Assembly: GCF_001514115.1 (NCBI RefSeq)
Contig: NZ_KQ948451.1
Span: 355,308 to 419,307, forward strand
Direction: 5' to 3'
Length of the DNA stretch: 64,000 nt
From: Streptomyces olivochromogenes
GTDB taxonomy: Bacteria > Actinomycetota > Actinomycetes > Streptomycetales > Streptomycetaceae
The stretch's first letter is position 1; every line of letters begins with the position of its first letter. The position numbers were made by a program, and so were the translations under genes. The notes below the pieces were generated by a model, which was given only the letters and a program-made list of their open reading frames with translations, had not been told where the DNA came from and searched no databases. Shown here in pieces: positions 33,588 to 41,987 of this stretch.

Positions 33588-34012
33588 TCAGTTCGTCCTC
33601 TGCACGGCGCAGACCTTGCCCGCGCCGTTGAAGATCCGCCAGGAGAGTGCCTGCCTGTCGTTCCGCTGGGGACAGCTGCCACCGCTCAACACCGACGTGA
33701 TCGCCATGATCGCGTTCTGGCCGCTCAGCACCTGCGTCCGGTCACAGCCCGCCAACGCCGCCGGCACGGCCCGCTGCCGCACCGGGCCGACGTCCACGGG
33801 CTGACCGGCGAGCCACGCCCGCAACGGGCCGAGCACGGAGACCCGAAGCCATGGACCGGGTGCGGGGCCAGTCCGCTGTCGGACAGCGATCCCCGACGCC
33901 ACCGCCTGCCTGCGCGGGCCCTGTCCGGGCACGACCAGACCGCAGTCGAAGGCGTGCACGATGGCGGCAGCCCGGTCCGGCAGCTCCAACTTCGCCAGAA
34001 TGTGCGGGCGGT
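33588..34012 (-). pseudogene. Mosaic remnant: LuxR HTH end, SARP head, unknown tail
   Basis: One open minus-strand frame strings together unrelated pieces. 34012-33925 gives ILAKLELPDRAAAIVHAFDCGLV, the end of a LuxR/NarL-type HTH. 33855-33751 gives LRVSVLGPLRAWLAGQPVDVG then RQRAV, the head of an AfsR/SARP regulator. The last 52 residues (NAIMAITSVLSGGSCPQ, WRIFNGAGKVCAVQRTN) belong to no family I recognise and run into a terminator, so they may be a true gene end. Successive deletions of neighbouring genes are the simplest explanation. Confidence 0.6.
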
Positions 34013-34234
34013 GACGGTCGTCCGTGCGGTGCGGTCGTCGTCGGCATGACTGTTCCCCGTTCTCCGGACCGGTCGATCCACTCGACCCGTCGAGTCGATC
34101 CCTCGATGCCCTCGAAGGTGGCCCCGGTGGAGGAAACGTGGACAGGACACTGAACCGGTCATACGTGGCCGGTGGCCGCGCTAGAGTCCCCCACCTGCGA
34201 AAAGGCGACATCTCAGAGAAATGGGCCGTGACTT

Positions 34235-34639
34235 GTGACCAGTGGGTTCGGCGATGCGCTGCGGCGACTGCGGGTCCAGGCGGGGCTGACCCAGGAGGAG
34301 TTGGCTGAGCGTTCCGGGGTGAGCGTGCGCACCATCCGCGGCTTGGAAACGGGCAGGGGCTCCAACCCGCGCATGACCACGATGCAGGAGCTGGCCAAGG
34401 CGCTGCCGCTACGGCCCATGGAGCGCGAGGAGTTACTCGGCGCCGCCGCCCACCGGAACCCGGACGGCGACGAGCAGCACAAGTCCGCCACGGAAGAGCC
34501 GGCTCCGGAGGAACCAGGATCGCAGGAACCAGGATCAGAGGAACCAGGATCGCAGCAACCACGGCCGGCGCAGTCGGCTTCGGGACAGCCGACGTCCTGC
34601 GCGCGGACACCACCCGACCACCTGACTACTCGTCAGTAG
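34235..34639 (+). CDS. XRE-family HTH protein, probably truncated regulator
   Basis: A 134-residue protein starting at GTG. Residues 5-68 are an XRE helix-turn-helix (FGDALRRLRVQAGLTQEELAERSGVSVRTIRGLETGRGSNPR, then LAKALPLRPMEREELLGAAA). In streptomycetes this exact HTH type usually heads a large NB-ARC/TPR regulator. Here it passes instead into a Glu/Pro/Ser/Gln repeat (PGSQE and PGSEE units from 15-base repeats) and stops, so the ATPase part is gone. It may be a remnant or a small stand-alone regulator. Confidence 0.7.
   Translation: MTSGFGDALRRLRVQAGLTQEELAERSGVSVRTIRGLETGRGSNPRMTTMQELAKALPLRPMEREELLGAAAHRNPDGDEQHKSATEEPAPEEPGSQEPGSEEPGSQQPRPAQSASGQPTSCARTPPDHLTTRQ
34500..34560 (+). repeat. 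15-bp tandem repeats in the XRE gene
   Basis: About four degenerate copies of gaaccaggatcgcag encode EPGSQ/EPGSE units. Confidence 0.7.
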
Positions 34640-34654
34640 AGCCACACAGGGTAC

Positions 34655-34683
34655 TTGACGATTACGTGTACACGACGAAGAAT
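34655..34683 (+). promoter_or_regulatory. Promoter of the GH92 gene
   Basis: TTGACG (34655-34660) and AAGAAT (34678-34683) with a 17-base spacer match the main sigma consensus well. The predicted start is about 10 bases before the palindrome at 34701-34712. Confidence 0.5.
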
Positions 34684-34700
34684 GGGCGCGCCCAGCGCTT

Positions 34701-34712
34701 GACAACGTTGTC
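34701..34712. promoter_or_regulatory. Palindromic operator GACAACGTTGTC
   Basis: A perfect 12-bp palindrome with a central CG, the shape of LacI-family operators, just downstream of the predicted start of transcription of the mannosidase gene. Likely a roadblock site for a sugar-responsive repressor encoded elsewhere. Confidence 0.55.
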
Positions 34713-34738
34713 TAGGCTTCGAGGAGGCATTCCCGCCC

Positions 34739-37096
34739 ATGGGATGGACTCAACGGCTACGCGATGCGGGGATGGTGGTGGCGACCGCCGTGCTCCTCGG
34801 CGGCTCCCTCGCGGTTCCGGCGGCTCGGGCGGACGCCCCGCCCAGCGCCCCGCTCACCGATCTGGTCAACCCGTTCATCGGAACGGAGAACGAAGGCAAC
34901 ACCTACCCCGGCGCAGCCGTGCCCTTCGGCATGGTGCAGTTCTCGCCGGACACCGGCCACAACACCGGCTACGACTACTCCCAGAATCACATCCGCGGCT
35001 TCTCCCTCGTCCACCTCTCGGGCGTCGGCTGCGGCCTGGGCGGCGACCTGCCCGTGCTGCCGACCACGGGTGACGTCACCGAGACGGACTACGCCAAGTA
35101 CGAGGCGGAGTTCAGCCACGACAGCGAGCGGGCGAACCCCGGCTCGTACCGGGTCGACCTGAAGACCGGCATCGAGGCCGAGCTGACCGCGACCGCCAGG
35201 ACCGGGGTGCAGCGCTACACCTTCCCGGCCACGGACAAGGCCAACGTCCTGCTCAACGCGGGGCAGTCGCTGCACAGGACGATCTCCACCAAGGTCGAGA
35301 TCCTCGACAACCGCACGGTGCGCACCGCCATCACCGGCAGCGGCTTCTGCCAGGACACCAAGCCGTACACCGTCTACACCGTCACCCGCTTCGACCGCCC
35401 GTTCACCACTTCGGGCACCTGGAACGGCGACACCGTCACCGAGGGATCCAGGGAATCCGTGAGCGCGGGACGCAACGGCGCCTTCGTCCGCTTCGACACC
35501 ACCAAGGACCGGACGGTCGAGGCGACCACCGCGCTCTCGTACGTGGACGCCCGCGGTGCCGCCCTCAACCTCCGCTCCGAGGGGGGCCGTTCGTTCGACG
35601 CCGTCCGGAGCCAGGCGCACCGCGCGTGGGAGGACCGGCTCGACGACGTACGCGCCCAGGGCGGCGGTGACACCCTGCGCCGCACGTTCTACTCGTCGCT
35701 CTACCGGTCCTTCCTCGCACCCAACATCGGCAGCGACGCCGACGGTCGCTACACCGGCTGGGACCAGCGGGTCCACCGCGCACAGGGCTTCACCTACTAC
35801 CAGAACTGGTCACTGTGGGACACCTACCGCACCCAGTCGCAGCTCCTCTCCCTGCTCGCGCCCCGTGAGGCCAGGGACATGGCGATCTCCGTCATCAAGA
35901 TCGACGAGGACAGCGGCTGGCTGCCCAAGTGGGGCTACGGCACGGTCGAGACGAACATCATGACCGGCGACCCGGTCACCCCGTTCCTGACCAACGCCTA
36001 CCAGCAGGGCCTGCTCAAGGGGGCCGACGGATACGCAGAACGGGCCTACCGCGCCCTGAAGAAGAACGCCGACGGGGTGCCTCCCGCCGATTCGCCCGCG
36101 GTGGGCCGCGAGGCCAACAAGGAGTACATCGCGAACGGCTTCGCGCCGTACGTCAAGGACCGCCCGCACGCGAAGCCCGGCGACTCGGACTACGACCACG
36201 GCGCCTCCGCGACCCTGGAGTACGCCCTGTCGGACGCCATGCTCGGCGCGATGGCGCGGGATCTGGGCCACGACGCGGACGCCGCACGCTATGCCGCACG
36301 GGCCCAGAACTACCGGAAGATCTACGACGGTTCGACCGGCTTCTTCCGCGCGCGGGATGCCTCCGGCTCCTTCACCGGACCGGCGGACCCGGCCCTGAGC
36401 GAGGGTTTCCACGAGGGCACGTCCTGGCAGTACCAGTGGCTCGTGCCGCAGGACCTGCCGGGCATGGTCGACCTGATCGGCGGCAAGCAGACGGCCAATG
36501 ACCGCCTCGACTCGTTCTTCGCGTACGAGCAGCTTCTGAAGGACCCGGCGAAGACCGCGCGAGAGGTGTGGGTCAACGGCCCGTACGACTACTACAACGC
36601 GGACAAGTACAACCCGCAGAACGAGCCCGACCTGATCGCCCCCTACACGTATCTGTCGACCGGTCAGCCGTGGAAGACGACCGATGTGGTGCACGCCGCG
36701 CTGACCTTGTTCACGGACGCACCGACCGGCATGACCGGCAACGACGACCTCGGCACGATGTCCGCCTGGAACGTGCTCTCGTCCATCGGGATCTTCCCGG
36801 TGCAGCCCGGCTACGACACCTGGGGCCTGTCGACGCCCGTCTTCCCGCGGGTCGATCTGACGCTCGACCGGCGCTACTACCCGCACGGCGCCCTGACCGT
36901 GACGGCGCCGGGCACCTCCGACCGTGACCGGTACATCCAGTCGGCGAGGGTCGACGGTTCCTCCTACGGCCGTACGTATCTGACGACCGAGTCGCTCCGA
37001 GGCCTGCGGTCGCTGTCCTTCACCGTCGGCGCCGAACCGTCCGGCTGGGGGACGTCCGCCGACGCCGCCCCGCCCGCCCTGGGACCTACGCGGTGA
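34739..37096 (+). CDS. GH92-family alpha-mannosidase, secreted
   Basis: A 785-residue exported glycosidase. A signal peptide ends near residue 31 (PAARA). Family 92 landmarks run through the protein: LVNPFIGTENEGNTYPGAAVPFGMVQFSPDT at about 41-71, YYQNWSLWDTYRTQSQLLSLLAP mid-protein, GFHEGTSWQYQWLVPQD, and GNDDLGTMSAWNVLSSIGIFPVQPG near residue 675. GH92 enzymes are calcium-dependent exo-mannosidases, mostly alpha-1,2, removing mannose from N-glycans or yeast mannan. It is a single gene with its own promoter and operator. Confidence 0.95.
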   Translation: MGWTQRLRDAGMVVATAVLLGGSLAVPAARADAPPSAPLTDLVNPFIGTENEGNTYPGAAVPFGMVQFSPDTGHNTGYDYSQNHIRGFSLVHLSGVGCGLGGDLPVLPTTGDVTETDYAKYEAEFSHDSERANPGSYRVDLKTGIEAELTATARTGVQRYTFPATDKANVLLNAGQSLHRTISTKVEILDNRTVRTAITGSGFCQDTKPYTVYTVTRFDRPFTTSGTWNGDTVTEGSRESVSAGRNGAFVRFDTTKDRTVEATTALSYVDARGAALNLRSEGGRSFDAVRSQAHRAWEDRLDDVRAQGGGDTLRRTFYSSLYRSFLAPNIGSDADGRYTGWDQRVHRAQGFTYYQNWSLWDTYRTQSQLLSLLAPREARDMAISVIKIDEDSGWLPKWGYGTVETNIMTGDPVTPFLTNAYQQGLLKGADGYAERAYRALKKNADGVPPADSPAVGREANKEYIANGFAPYVKDRPHAKPGDSDYDHGASATLEYALSDAMLGAMARDLGHDADAARYAARAQNYRKIYDGSTGFFRARDASGSFTGPADPALSEGFHEGTSWQYQWLVPQDLPGMVDLIGGKQTANDRLDSFFAYEQLLKDPAKTAREVWVNGPYDYYNADKYNPQNEPDLIAPYTYLSTGQPWKTTDVVHAALTLFTDAPTGMTGNDDLGTMSAWNVLSSIGIFPVQPGYDTWGLSTPVFPRVDLTLDRRYYPHGALTVTAPGTSDRDRYIQSARVDGSSYGRTYLTTESLRGLRSLSFTVGAEPSGWGTSADAAPPALGPTR

Positions 37097-37303
37097 GGCG
37101 GTCATCGACAGCTGTTGATCCCCCGGCCGAAGCTCCGACCGCGGCACTTCGGCACACACCACACGCCTGACGAGACGCGGTCGCGGCAATCGCCCATGTG
37201 CTGGTCAACGCATGCGCATGACGGGGGCCGCGGCCGCCACTCGACGGCCTCCGCCGCCTGGGACCGGAGCTTCGCGCGGTGCAGGGCTGCGGGGCAGGAT
37301 CGC

Positions 37304-38179
37304 TCAGTAGCGGTCGAGAATCAGCTGGGTCTTGAGGATGTCGCCGTGGTACAGCCAGCCGTGTCCATCGGCGACGGCGATGGCGTCGGCGTGGAGTTGC
37401 GCGGCGTCGGCATAGTCGTCTGTCTTGAACGACAACTCGACGACGTACTCGGTGCCGGTTCCGGTGGAGTCCTTCACGGGCAGCACCTCGATGCCAGCGT
37501 CGTCGGACGACTCCCACGCCCCCGACCAGACCTGCGAGGTCACCGGGCCGTGGGCTCGGGAGACCTTCAGGGTGTCCGAACCCCAGTTGTCGGAGAGCCA
37601 GTCGTCGAGCTTGCCGGGGATCTCGTTGACCAGCCAGGTACGGCCGGTGCTGCTGGACGGCATCGAGGTGCCGGAGTAGCCGCTGGCGCCGTGGCTCTTT
37701 TCATTGCTGAAGCTCAGGGTCTGCTTGGCGTAACCCCAGTCCACCTGAGCGTCGTAGTTGGTGTCGCTGCTGTCGAAACCTTCCGCGTTCGCCTCGTCCA
37801 GAGCGGCGTCGATGTCGCCGCCGACCACGGGGAAGCGCTTTTTGTAGGTCTCCTCGAAGTCCGAGCCGGACTTGTGACGGAGCCGGACGTCCCAGCCCTG
37901 GGCATTGAGGTCGAGCGCGTCGGTGTCGTAGTACTCGTAGGAGCGTGCCTTGGCGGAGCCCGTGATCCCGAAGGCCGCCTTCACAGCCGAGGTCGGTACG
38001 TGCGATGCGTCGAGCGCCGCGGTCGTGAGATCGATCTTCACCTCGTACGTCGGTACGGCGTTGGCGTCGGCGAACGCCGGCTGCGCGGGGGCGAGGACGG
38101 CGAGGGAAACGGTGAGCGACGCGGCGAGGCCGACCGCAGATGCGGTGAGCGAGCGACGAGCCGGAGCAGTAATGGCCAT
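37304..38179 (-). CDS. Secreted CYTH-like (triphosphate tunnel fold) protein
   Basis: A 291-residue protein with a signal peptide (basic APARRS, hydrophobic core, ending about QPAFADA near residue 40). The mature part resembles the CYTH/VTC tunnel fold: YEVKIDLT at the start, then YEYYDTDALDLNAQGWDVRLRHKSG, FEETYKKRFP, and a late acidic strand YVVELSFKT with a closing basic strand. These alternating EVK, RLR, KKR, ELSF strands line the substrate tunnel in CYTH enzymes (adenylate cyclase, thiamine triphosphatase, inorganic triphosphatase). An exported member is unusual. Enzyme activity is inference; no neighbour helps. Confidence 0.75.
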   Translation of the reverse strand: MAITAPARRSLTASAVGLAASLTVSLAVLAPAQPAFADANAVPTYEVKIDLTTAALDASHVPTSAVKAAFGITGSAKARSYEYYDTDALDLNAQGWDVRLRHKSGSDFEETYKKRFPVVGGDIDAALDEANAEGFDSSDTNYDAQVDWGYAKQTLSFSNEKSHGASGYSGTSMPSSSTGRTWLVNEIPGKLDDWLSDNWGSDTLKVSRAHGPVTSQVWSGAWESSDDAGIEVLPVKDSTGTGTEYVVELSFKTDDYADAAQLHADAIAVADGHGWLYHGDILKTQLILDRY

Positions 38180-38398
38180 GCCAGGAACGTCCCGCTGCCC
38201 GGCAATCAGCACATGCTCGCCGTGCATGGTCCGCATGAACATGAAGCGGAGATGTCAGGCAGATCCCGGTGAGCGTAGGTCAGCCACTCGGCACGCTCAC
38301 CATGGTCTTGATCATCGCGATGAGAGCGGCGCCCCCACACAGCTCGGAGCAGCGCGCCGTCCGTGTCGCGGATCGGGGCACGGCCCCGGCCGGCCGTG

Positions 38399-39349
38399 TC
38401 AGGCGGACACGGCGGCCGTGGACAGCTCCCACAGCCGCTCCGCGGCCACCGGGTCGAGCGCGTACCGGGCGACGCCCACCGGCTCGATGTCCGTCTCCAG
38501 CTCCTTCGGGTCGATGACCGGGGCCTCGGCGCTGTTCTGGAAGTACCGCCCGGTCACCCCCTCGACCAGCGGCGAGCCGGCCACCAGCACCGAGGTGGCG
38601 GCGCCCTGGGCGGCGGTGCGCCAGGGGTAGGCGTCGTACACGGCCCGCGCCTCGTCCGACATGTCCTCCCCGAAGGCGTGCTGCTGCAAGGGGGTGCGGA
38701 TGCCGCCGGGCATCACCGCGTTGGCGGTGATGCCGTCCGCCGCCCAGCGCCGGCCGGCCTCCACGGCGAACAGCACGATCGCCGTCTTGGACTGGCCGTA
38801 GGCCTCCAGCGGGACATAGGGCCGACGGGCGAAGTTGATGTCGTGGAAGACGACCGGCGAGTACAGATGCGCGGTGGAGCTGAGCGCGGCGATCCGGCCG
38901 CCCTCGGCGGCGAGCGCGTGATGCAGTCCGGTCGCCAGGGCGAAGTGGCCGAGGTGGTTCGTGGCGAACTGAGCCTCCCACCCCTGCGGCGTGAGCTGCA
39001 GTTCCGGGAGGGCCATGATGCCGGCGTTGTTGACGAGGATGTGCAGCGGGCCTTGCCAGGCAGCGGCGAAGGCACGCGCCGAGTCCAGGTCGGTGAGCTC
39101 CAGGGGCGCGACCAGTACGGCCTGGTTGCCGGTGTCCGCGGTGATCTCCGCGGCGACCTTGGCCCCCTTGGCGGTGTTGCGTACCGCCAGGGTCACCTCG
39201 GCGCCGGCTCGCGCCAGTGCCCGCGCGGTCTCCACGCCGACCCCGGAGGAGCCGCCGGTGACCACCGCTCGCCGGCCGGTGAGGTCCACACCGCGGAGCA
39301 CTTCGTCCGCGGTGGTGTCGCGATTGAAGGGAGTGCTGAGAAAAGTCAT
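38399..39349 (-). CDS. SDR-family oxidoreductase
   Basis: A 316-residue classical/retinol-dehydrogenase-like SDR. Cofactor motif AVVTGGSSGVGVETARALARAG (about 32-53), NNAGIM near residue 107, catalytic Ser in ALSSTAHLYSP and YGQSK near residue 190. NADP preference is suggested by AVRNTAKG after the second strand. The start at 39349 is the first ATG after the TetR-type operator. It is divergent from the TetR gene, so it is probably its target. Confidence 0.92.
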   Translation of the reverse strand: MTFLSTPFNRDTTADEVLRGVDLTGRRAVVTGGSSGVGVETARALARAGAEVTLAVRNTAKGAKVAAEITADTGNQAVLVAPLELTDLDSARAFAAAWQGPLHILVNNAGIMALPELQLTPQGWEAQFATNHLGHFALATGLHHALAAEGGRIAALSSTAHLYSPVVFHDINFARRPYVPLEAYGQSKTAIVLFAVEAGRRWAADGITANAVMPGGIRTPLQQHAFGEDMSDEARAVYDAYPWRTAAQGAATSVLVAGSPLVEGVTGRYFQNSAEAPVIDPKELETDIEPVGVARYALDPVAAERLWELSTAAVSA

Positions 39350-39385
39350 TGCCGTCCTTGTTGCCGTTTCCGTCGGATCATTTCG

Positions 39386-39403
39386 ATACGAGTCGACCCG
39401 TAT
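39386..39403. promoter_or_regulatory. TetR operator, copy 1
   Basis: ATACGAGTCGACCCGTAT is a near-perfect 18-bp palindrome between the divergent SDR and TetR genes, 37 bases before the SDR start. A second copy with an identical 13-base core CGAGTCGACCCGT is at 41897-41914. Confidence 0.75.
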
Positions 39404-39467
39404 GAAAATGTATGTCCGATGCGCCCCAGAGGCAAGACGGGACCGTTCCACGGACCGGTGGGCGCCC

Positions 39468-39473
39468 TATACT
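39468..39473 (+). promoter_or_regulatory. -10 element of a leaderless tetR promoter
   Basis: TATACT lies exactly six bases before the GTG at 39480, so transcription should start at or within a base of the start codon. The -35 region (GTTCCA) is poor. Confidence 0.45.
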
Positions 39474-39479
39474 CGCCAG

Positions 39480-40121
39480 GTGAGCCAGCCCAGCAAGCGC
39501 CCGTCGACCAGCGAGGATCCCCGTCCCACCCCGGGCCGCAAGCGCAGCGAGGCCTCGCGGCTCGCCATCCTCGCCGCGACCCGCGAACTCATCGGCCAGC
39601 AGGGCTACGAGAAGTTGTCGATCGGCGGGATCGCGGCGCGCGCGGGAGTGGGCAAGGACACCATCTACCGCTGGTGGCCCTCGAAGGGGATGGTCGTCGC
39701 GGACGCGGTGATGGAGGAGGCGCAGCCCTTCCACCTCGCCGCGCCGCCCCGCACCGGATCGGTGGACAAGGACGTCCGCACGTGGGCGCACGCCCTCGCC
39801 CGGGACTTCGTCGACCCGGTCCGGGCCGACCGGATCCGGGCCGTCACCTCCGCGGCGAGCGAGGACCCGGCCACCGCCGAGCGGCTCTACGAGCGCTTCA
39901 CCCAGGTGCAGCGGACCGGGTTCATCGATCGCCTCCGCGTGGCGGCCGAGGCCGGAGAGGTGCGCCCCGACGCGGACTTCGGCGCGGTCGCGGACGCGAT
40001 CCTCGGCTCCCTCATGTACTGGGTGACCGCCCGTCGCACCGATCTGAGCATCGAGTCGGTGGACTCGCTCCTCGATGTGTTGCTGCGCGGCCTGCGGGCG
40101 GAGCCGGTCACCGGTTCATAG
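39480..40121 (+). CDS. TetR-family transcriptional regulator
   Basis: A 213-residue regulator. The HTH (SRLAILAATRELIGQQGYEKLSIGGIAARAGVGKDTIYRWWPSKGMVVADAV) covers residues about 23-75; the C-terminal ligand domain follows with the TetR_C pattern LARDFVDPVRADRIRAVTSAASEDP. A GTG start is preferred because a -10 element lies six bases upstream; an upstream ATG at 39409 exists but gives an unlikely Arg-rich lead. It should control the flanking SDR genes through the matching operators at 39386 and 41897. Confidence 0.92.
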   Translation: MSQPSKRPSTSEDPRPTPGRKRSEASRLAILAATRELIGQQGYEKLSIGGIAARAGVGKDTIYRWWPSKGMVVADAVMEEAQPFHLAAPPRTGSVDKDVRTWAHALARDFVDPVRADRIRAVTSAASEDPATAERLYERFTQVQRTGFIDRLRVAAEAGEVRPDADFGAVADAILGSLMYWVTARRTDLSIESVDSLLDVLLRGLRAEPVTGS

Positions 40122-40180
40122 CCGGGGTGGATCGCACCGGTCCGTCGCAGTGTCCGTCATCGCGGGATCTCCTGTCGGGT

Positions 40181-40936
40181 CTAGACGGTGGTCCAACCGC
40201 CGTCGCTGGGCAGGATGACGCCGTTGACGTTGGGGGCGTCCTCGGAGAGCAGCCAGAGCAGCGGGTGGACGATGACCTCGGGGGCCACCGAGGAGGTTCC
40301 GGCGGCGATGGCCGGTGCGGTCATTTCCTGGGCGTAGGAGGAGCGGAAGGCGGTGTCCATCCCCGTGTTGACCCCGCCGGGCGCGACGGCGTTGGCGCGG
40401 ATGCCGCGTCGGCCGTAGTAGAAGGCGACGGACTTCACGAAGCCGTTGAGGGCGTGCTTGGAGCTGGTGTAGGCGGCGCCGGAGAGTGAGGAGCGGAAAC
40501 TCGCCTCGGAGGAGACGTAGACCAGCGCGCCCTCGCCGCGCTCCAGCATCTGCGGCAGCACGGCACGGGTCAGGCGCATGGGAACGGTGACGTTGAGGTC
40601 GAAGACCCGCTGCCAGGTCCGGTCGTCCATCTCGGTGGCCGGCAGCCAGCCGTCCGTGATCCCGGCGATGTTGGCCAGGCCGTCGATCCGGCCCTCGCCC
40701 GCGGCCACTGCCGCGTCCACGACACTCTGGTCGGTGAGGTCGCCGGGTACGGCGACGATCGCCCCGTCTCCGTGCGCCTCCCGTGCGAGGGAGTCGAGGC
40801 TCTCGGCCGAGAGGTCGGCGGCGATCACGCGGGCGCCCTCGGCGACGAGGCGCAGCGCGGTGGCGCGCCCGATACCGGCGCCTGCGCCGGTGACGAGGAT
40901 GGTGCGATGAGCGAAGCGCTGTGCGCTGTCTTGCAT
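40181..40936 (-). CDS. SDR-family oxidoreductase
   Basis: A 251-residue classical SDR: ILVTGAGAGIGRATALRLVAEGARVIAADLS (about 13-43), NIAGIT (variant of NNAG), VYVSSEASFRSS with the catalytic Ser and YTSSK (variant YxxxK) near residue 155, and PGGVNTGM. NAD preference is suggested by AADLS. The C-terminus GVILPSDGGWTTV is typical. It follows the 40999-41841 SDR gene by 62 bases and is probably in one transcript with it. Confidence 0.92.
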   Translation of the reverse strand: MQDSAQRFAHRTILVTGAGAGIGRATALRLVAEGARVIAADLSAESLDSLAREAHGDGAIVAVPGDLTDQSVVDAAVAAGEGRIDGLANIAGITDGWLPATEMDDRTWQRVFDLNVTVPMRLTRAVLPQMLERGEGALVYVSSEASFRSSLSGAAYTSSKHALNGFVKSVAFYYGRRGIRANAVAPGGVNTGMDTAFRSSYAQEMTAPAIAAGTSSVAPEVIVHPLLWLLSEDAPNVNGVILPSDGGWTTV

Positions 40937-40998
40937 GCTGGTGTCTTTTCTGTGCGGTTGTTCTTCAGCCGCCGGGAGGCGGCCGCGGGAAGGTGAGG

Positions 40999-41841
40999 TC
41001 AGAAGGCGGTCGGATCGAAACGACCGGTGGTGATCGCGGCCACGGCACCGCCGTCCACCAACAGGTCGGTTCCGGTGACGAAGCTCGCGCTCGGGCTGAG
41101 CAGGAACTCCGCTGCCGCGGCGATCTCCTCGGCGGCCCCGGTACGCCTGATCGCCGAGGCTTCGATCAGGCTCCGCACGAGCCCCTGGTCGCCGCCGTCG
41201 AGCTCGGCGCGGCCCATCGGCGTGGAGATGACGCCCGGACTGATCGAGTTGAGCCGGGCCCCTCGGTCACCCCAGGCACCCGCTGCCACCGCCTTGACCC
41301 GCAACTGCGCGGCGCGCTTGGCGAATTGGTACGCGATGCTGCCGTCGGCATAGCGATCCGGGCTCAGCAGCGCGTGGCCGGCGAGGTCCTCGGCCGAGAA
41401 ATCGGACAGCGCGTGGATGTCCTCGGGCGACAGCGGCCCCGGATAGAAGTGCCCGGCGTTGCTGGCGATGACGACGCCCGCGCCACCAGCGGCGATCACG
41501 TCCGTGAACTCGTCCAGCACCAGCGCGGGGCCGAGGACGTCCACCGCGAGGATCGCCGGGATCGGCGCCTGAGCCGGAGAGACGCCGGCGGTGTGGACGA
41601 GACGGGTGACCCTGCCGAGCTCCGCCGCGGTGTGTGCGAGTCCTGCCACCGACTTACGCGAGGTGACGTCCACGCTCTGCGTGATCACCTCGAACCCGTC
41701 GTCGCGCAGCTGCTCGGCGACCGGCTCCAGAGCGTCTTCCTTGTAGTCGGCGATCAGCAGTCGGTGACCGGCACCGACCCTACGGGCGACGGCGCGCCCC
41801 ATCCCCCCGTTACCGATGACAACGCTGACCTCGGTACTCAT
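40999..41841 (-). CDS. SDR-family oxidoreductase, divergent
   Basis: A 280-residue SDR with an atypical cofactor motif: VVIGNGGMGRAVARRVGAGHRLLIADY rather than TGxxxGIG. The middle has HTAGVSPAQAP, VIASNAGHFYPG and YQFAKRA, where YxxxK is kept. The C-terminus (LNSISPGVISTPMGRAELDG, then SPSASFVTGTDLLVDGG) is standard. The start at 41841 lies 56 bases after the second TetR operator, so it and the downstream SDR should be regulated with the SDR at 38399. Confidence 0.92.
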   Translation of the reverse strand: MSTEVSVVIGNGGMGRAVARRVGAGHRLLIADYKEDALEPVAEQLRDDGFEVITQSVDVTSRKSVAGLAHTAAELGRVTRLVHTAGVSPAQAPIPAILAVDVLGPALVLDEFTDVIAAGGAGVVIASNAGHFYPGPLSPEDIHALSDFSAEDLAGHALLSPDRYADGSIAYQFAKRAAQLRVKAVAAGAWGDRGARLNSISPGVISTPMGRAELDGGDQGLVRSLIEASAIRRTGAAEEIAAAAEFLLSPSASFVTGTDLLVDGGAVAAITTGRFDPTAF

Positions 41842-41896
41842 GTGCGGCTCCTGTTGCGCTGACCTGGGCCGCGAGGCTCGCGATCCGGCTATTTCT

Positions 41897-41914
41897 ATTC
41901 GAGTCGACCCGTTT
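41897..41914. promoter_or_regulatory. TetR operator, copy 2
   Basis: ATTCGAGTCGACCCGTTT shares the core CGAGTCGACCCGT with the site at 39386-39403 and lies 56 bases before the SDR gene starting at 41841. Confidence 0.75.
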
Positions 41915-41987
41915 GGAAACGTACTCCTGAGCCGCAAGGGACGCAAGACCGCCAGCAACGCTGAACGGCGGTCGGGCCCTCTGTTCG

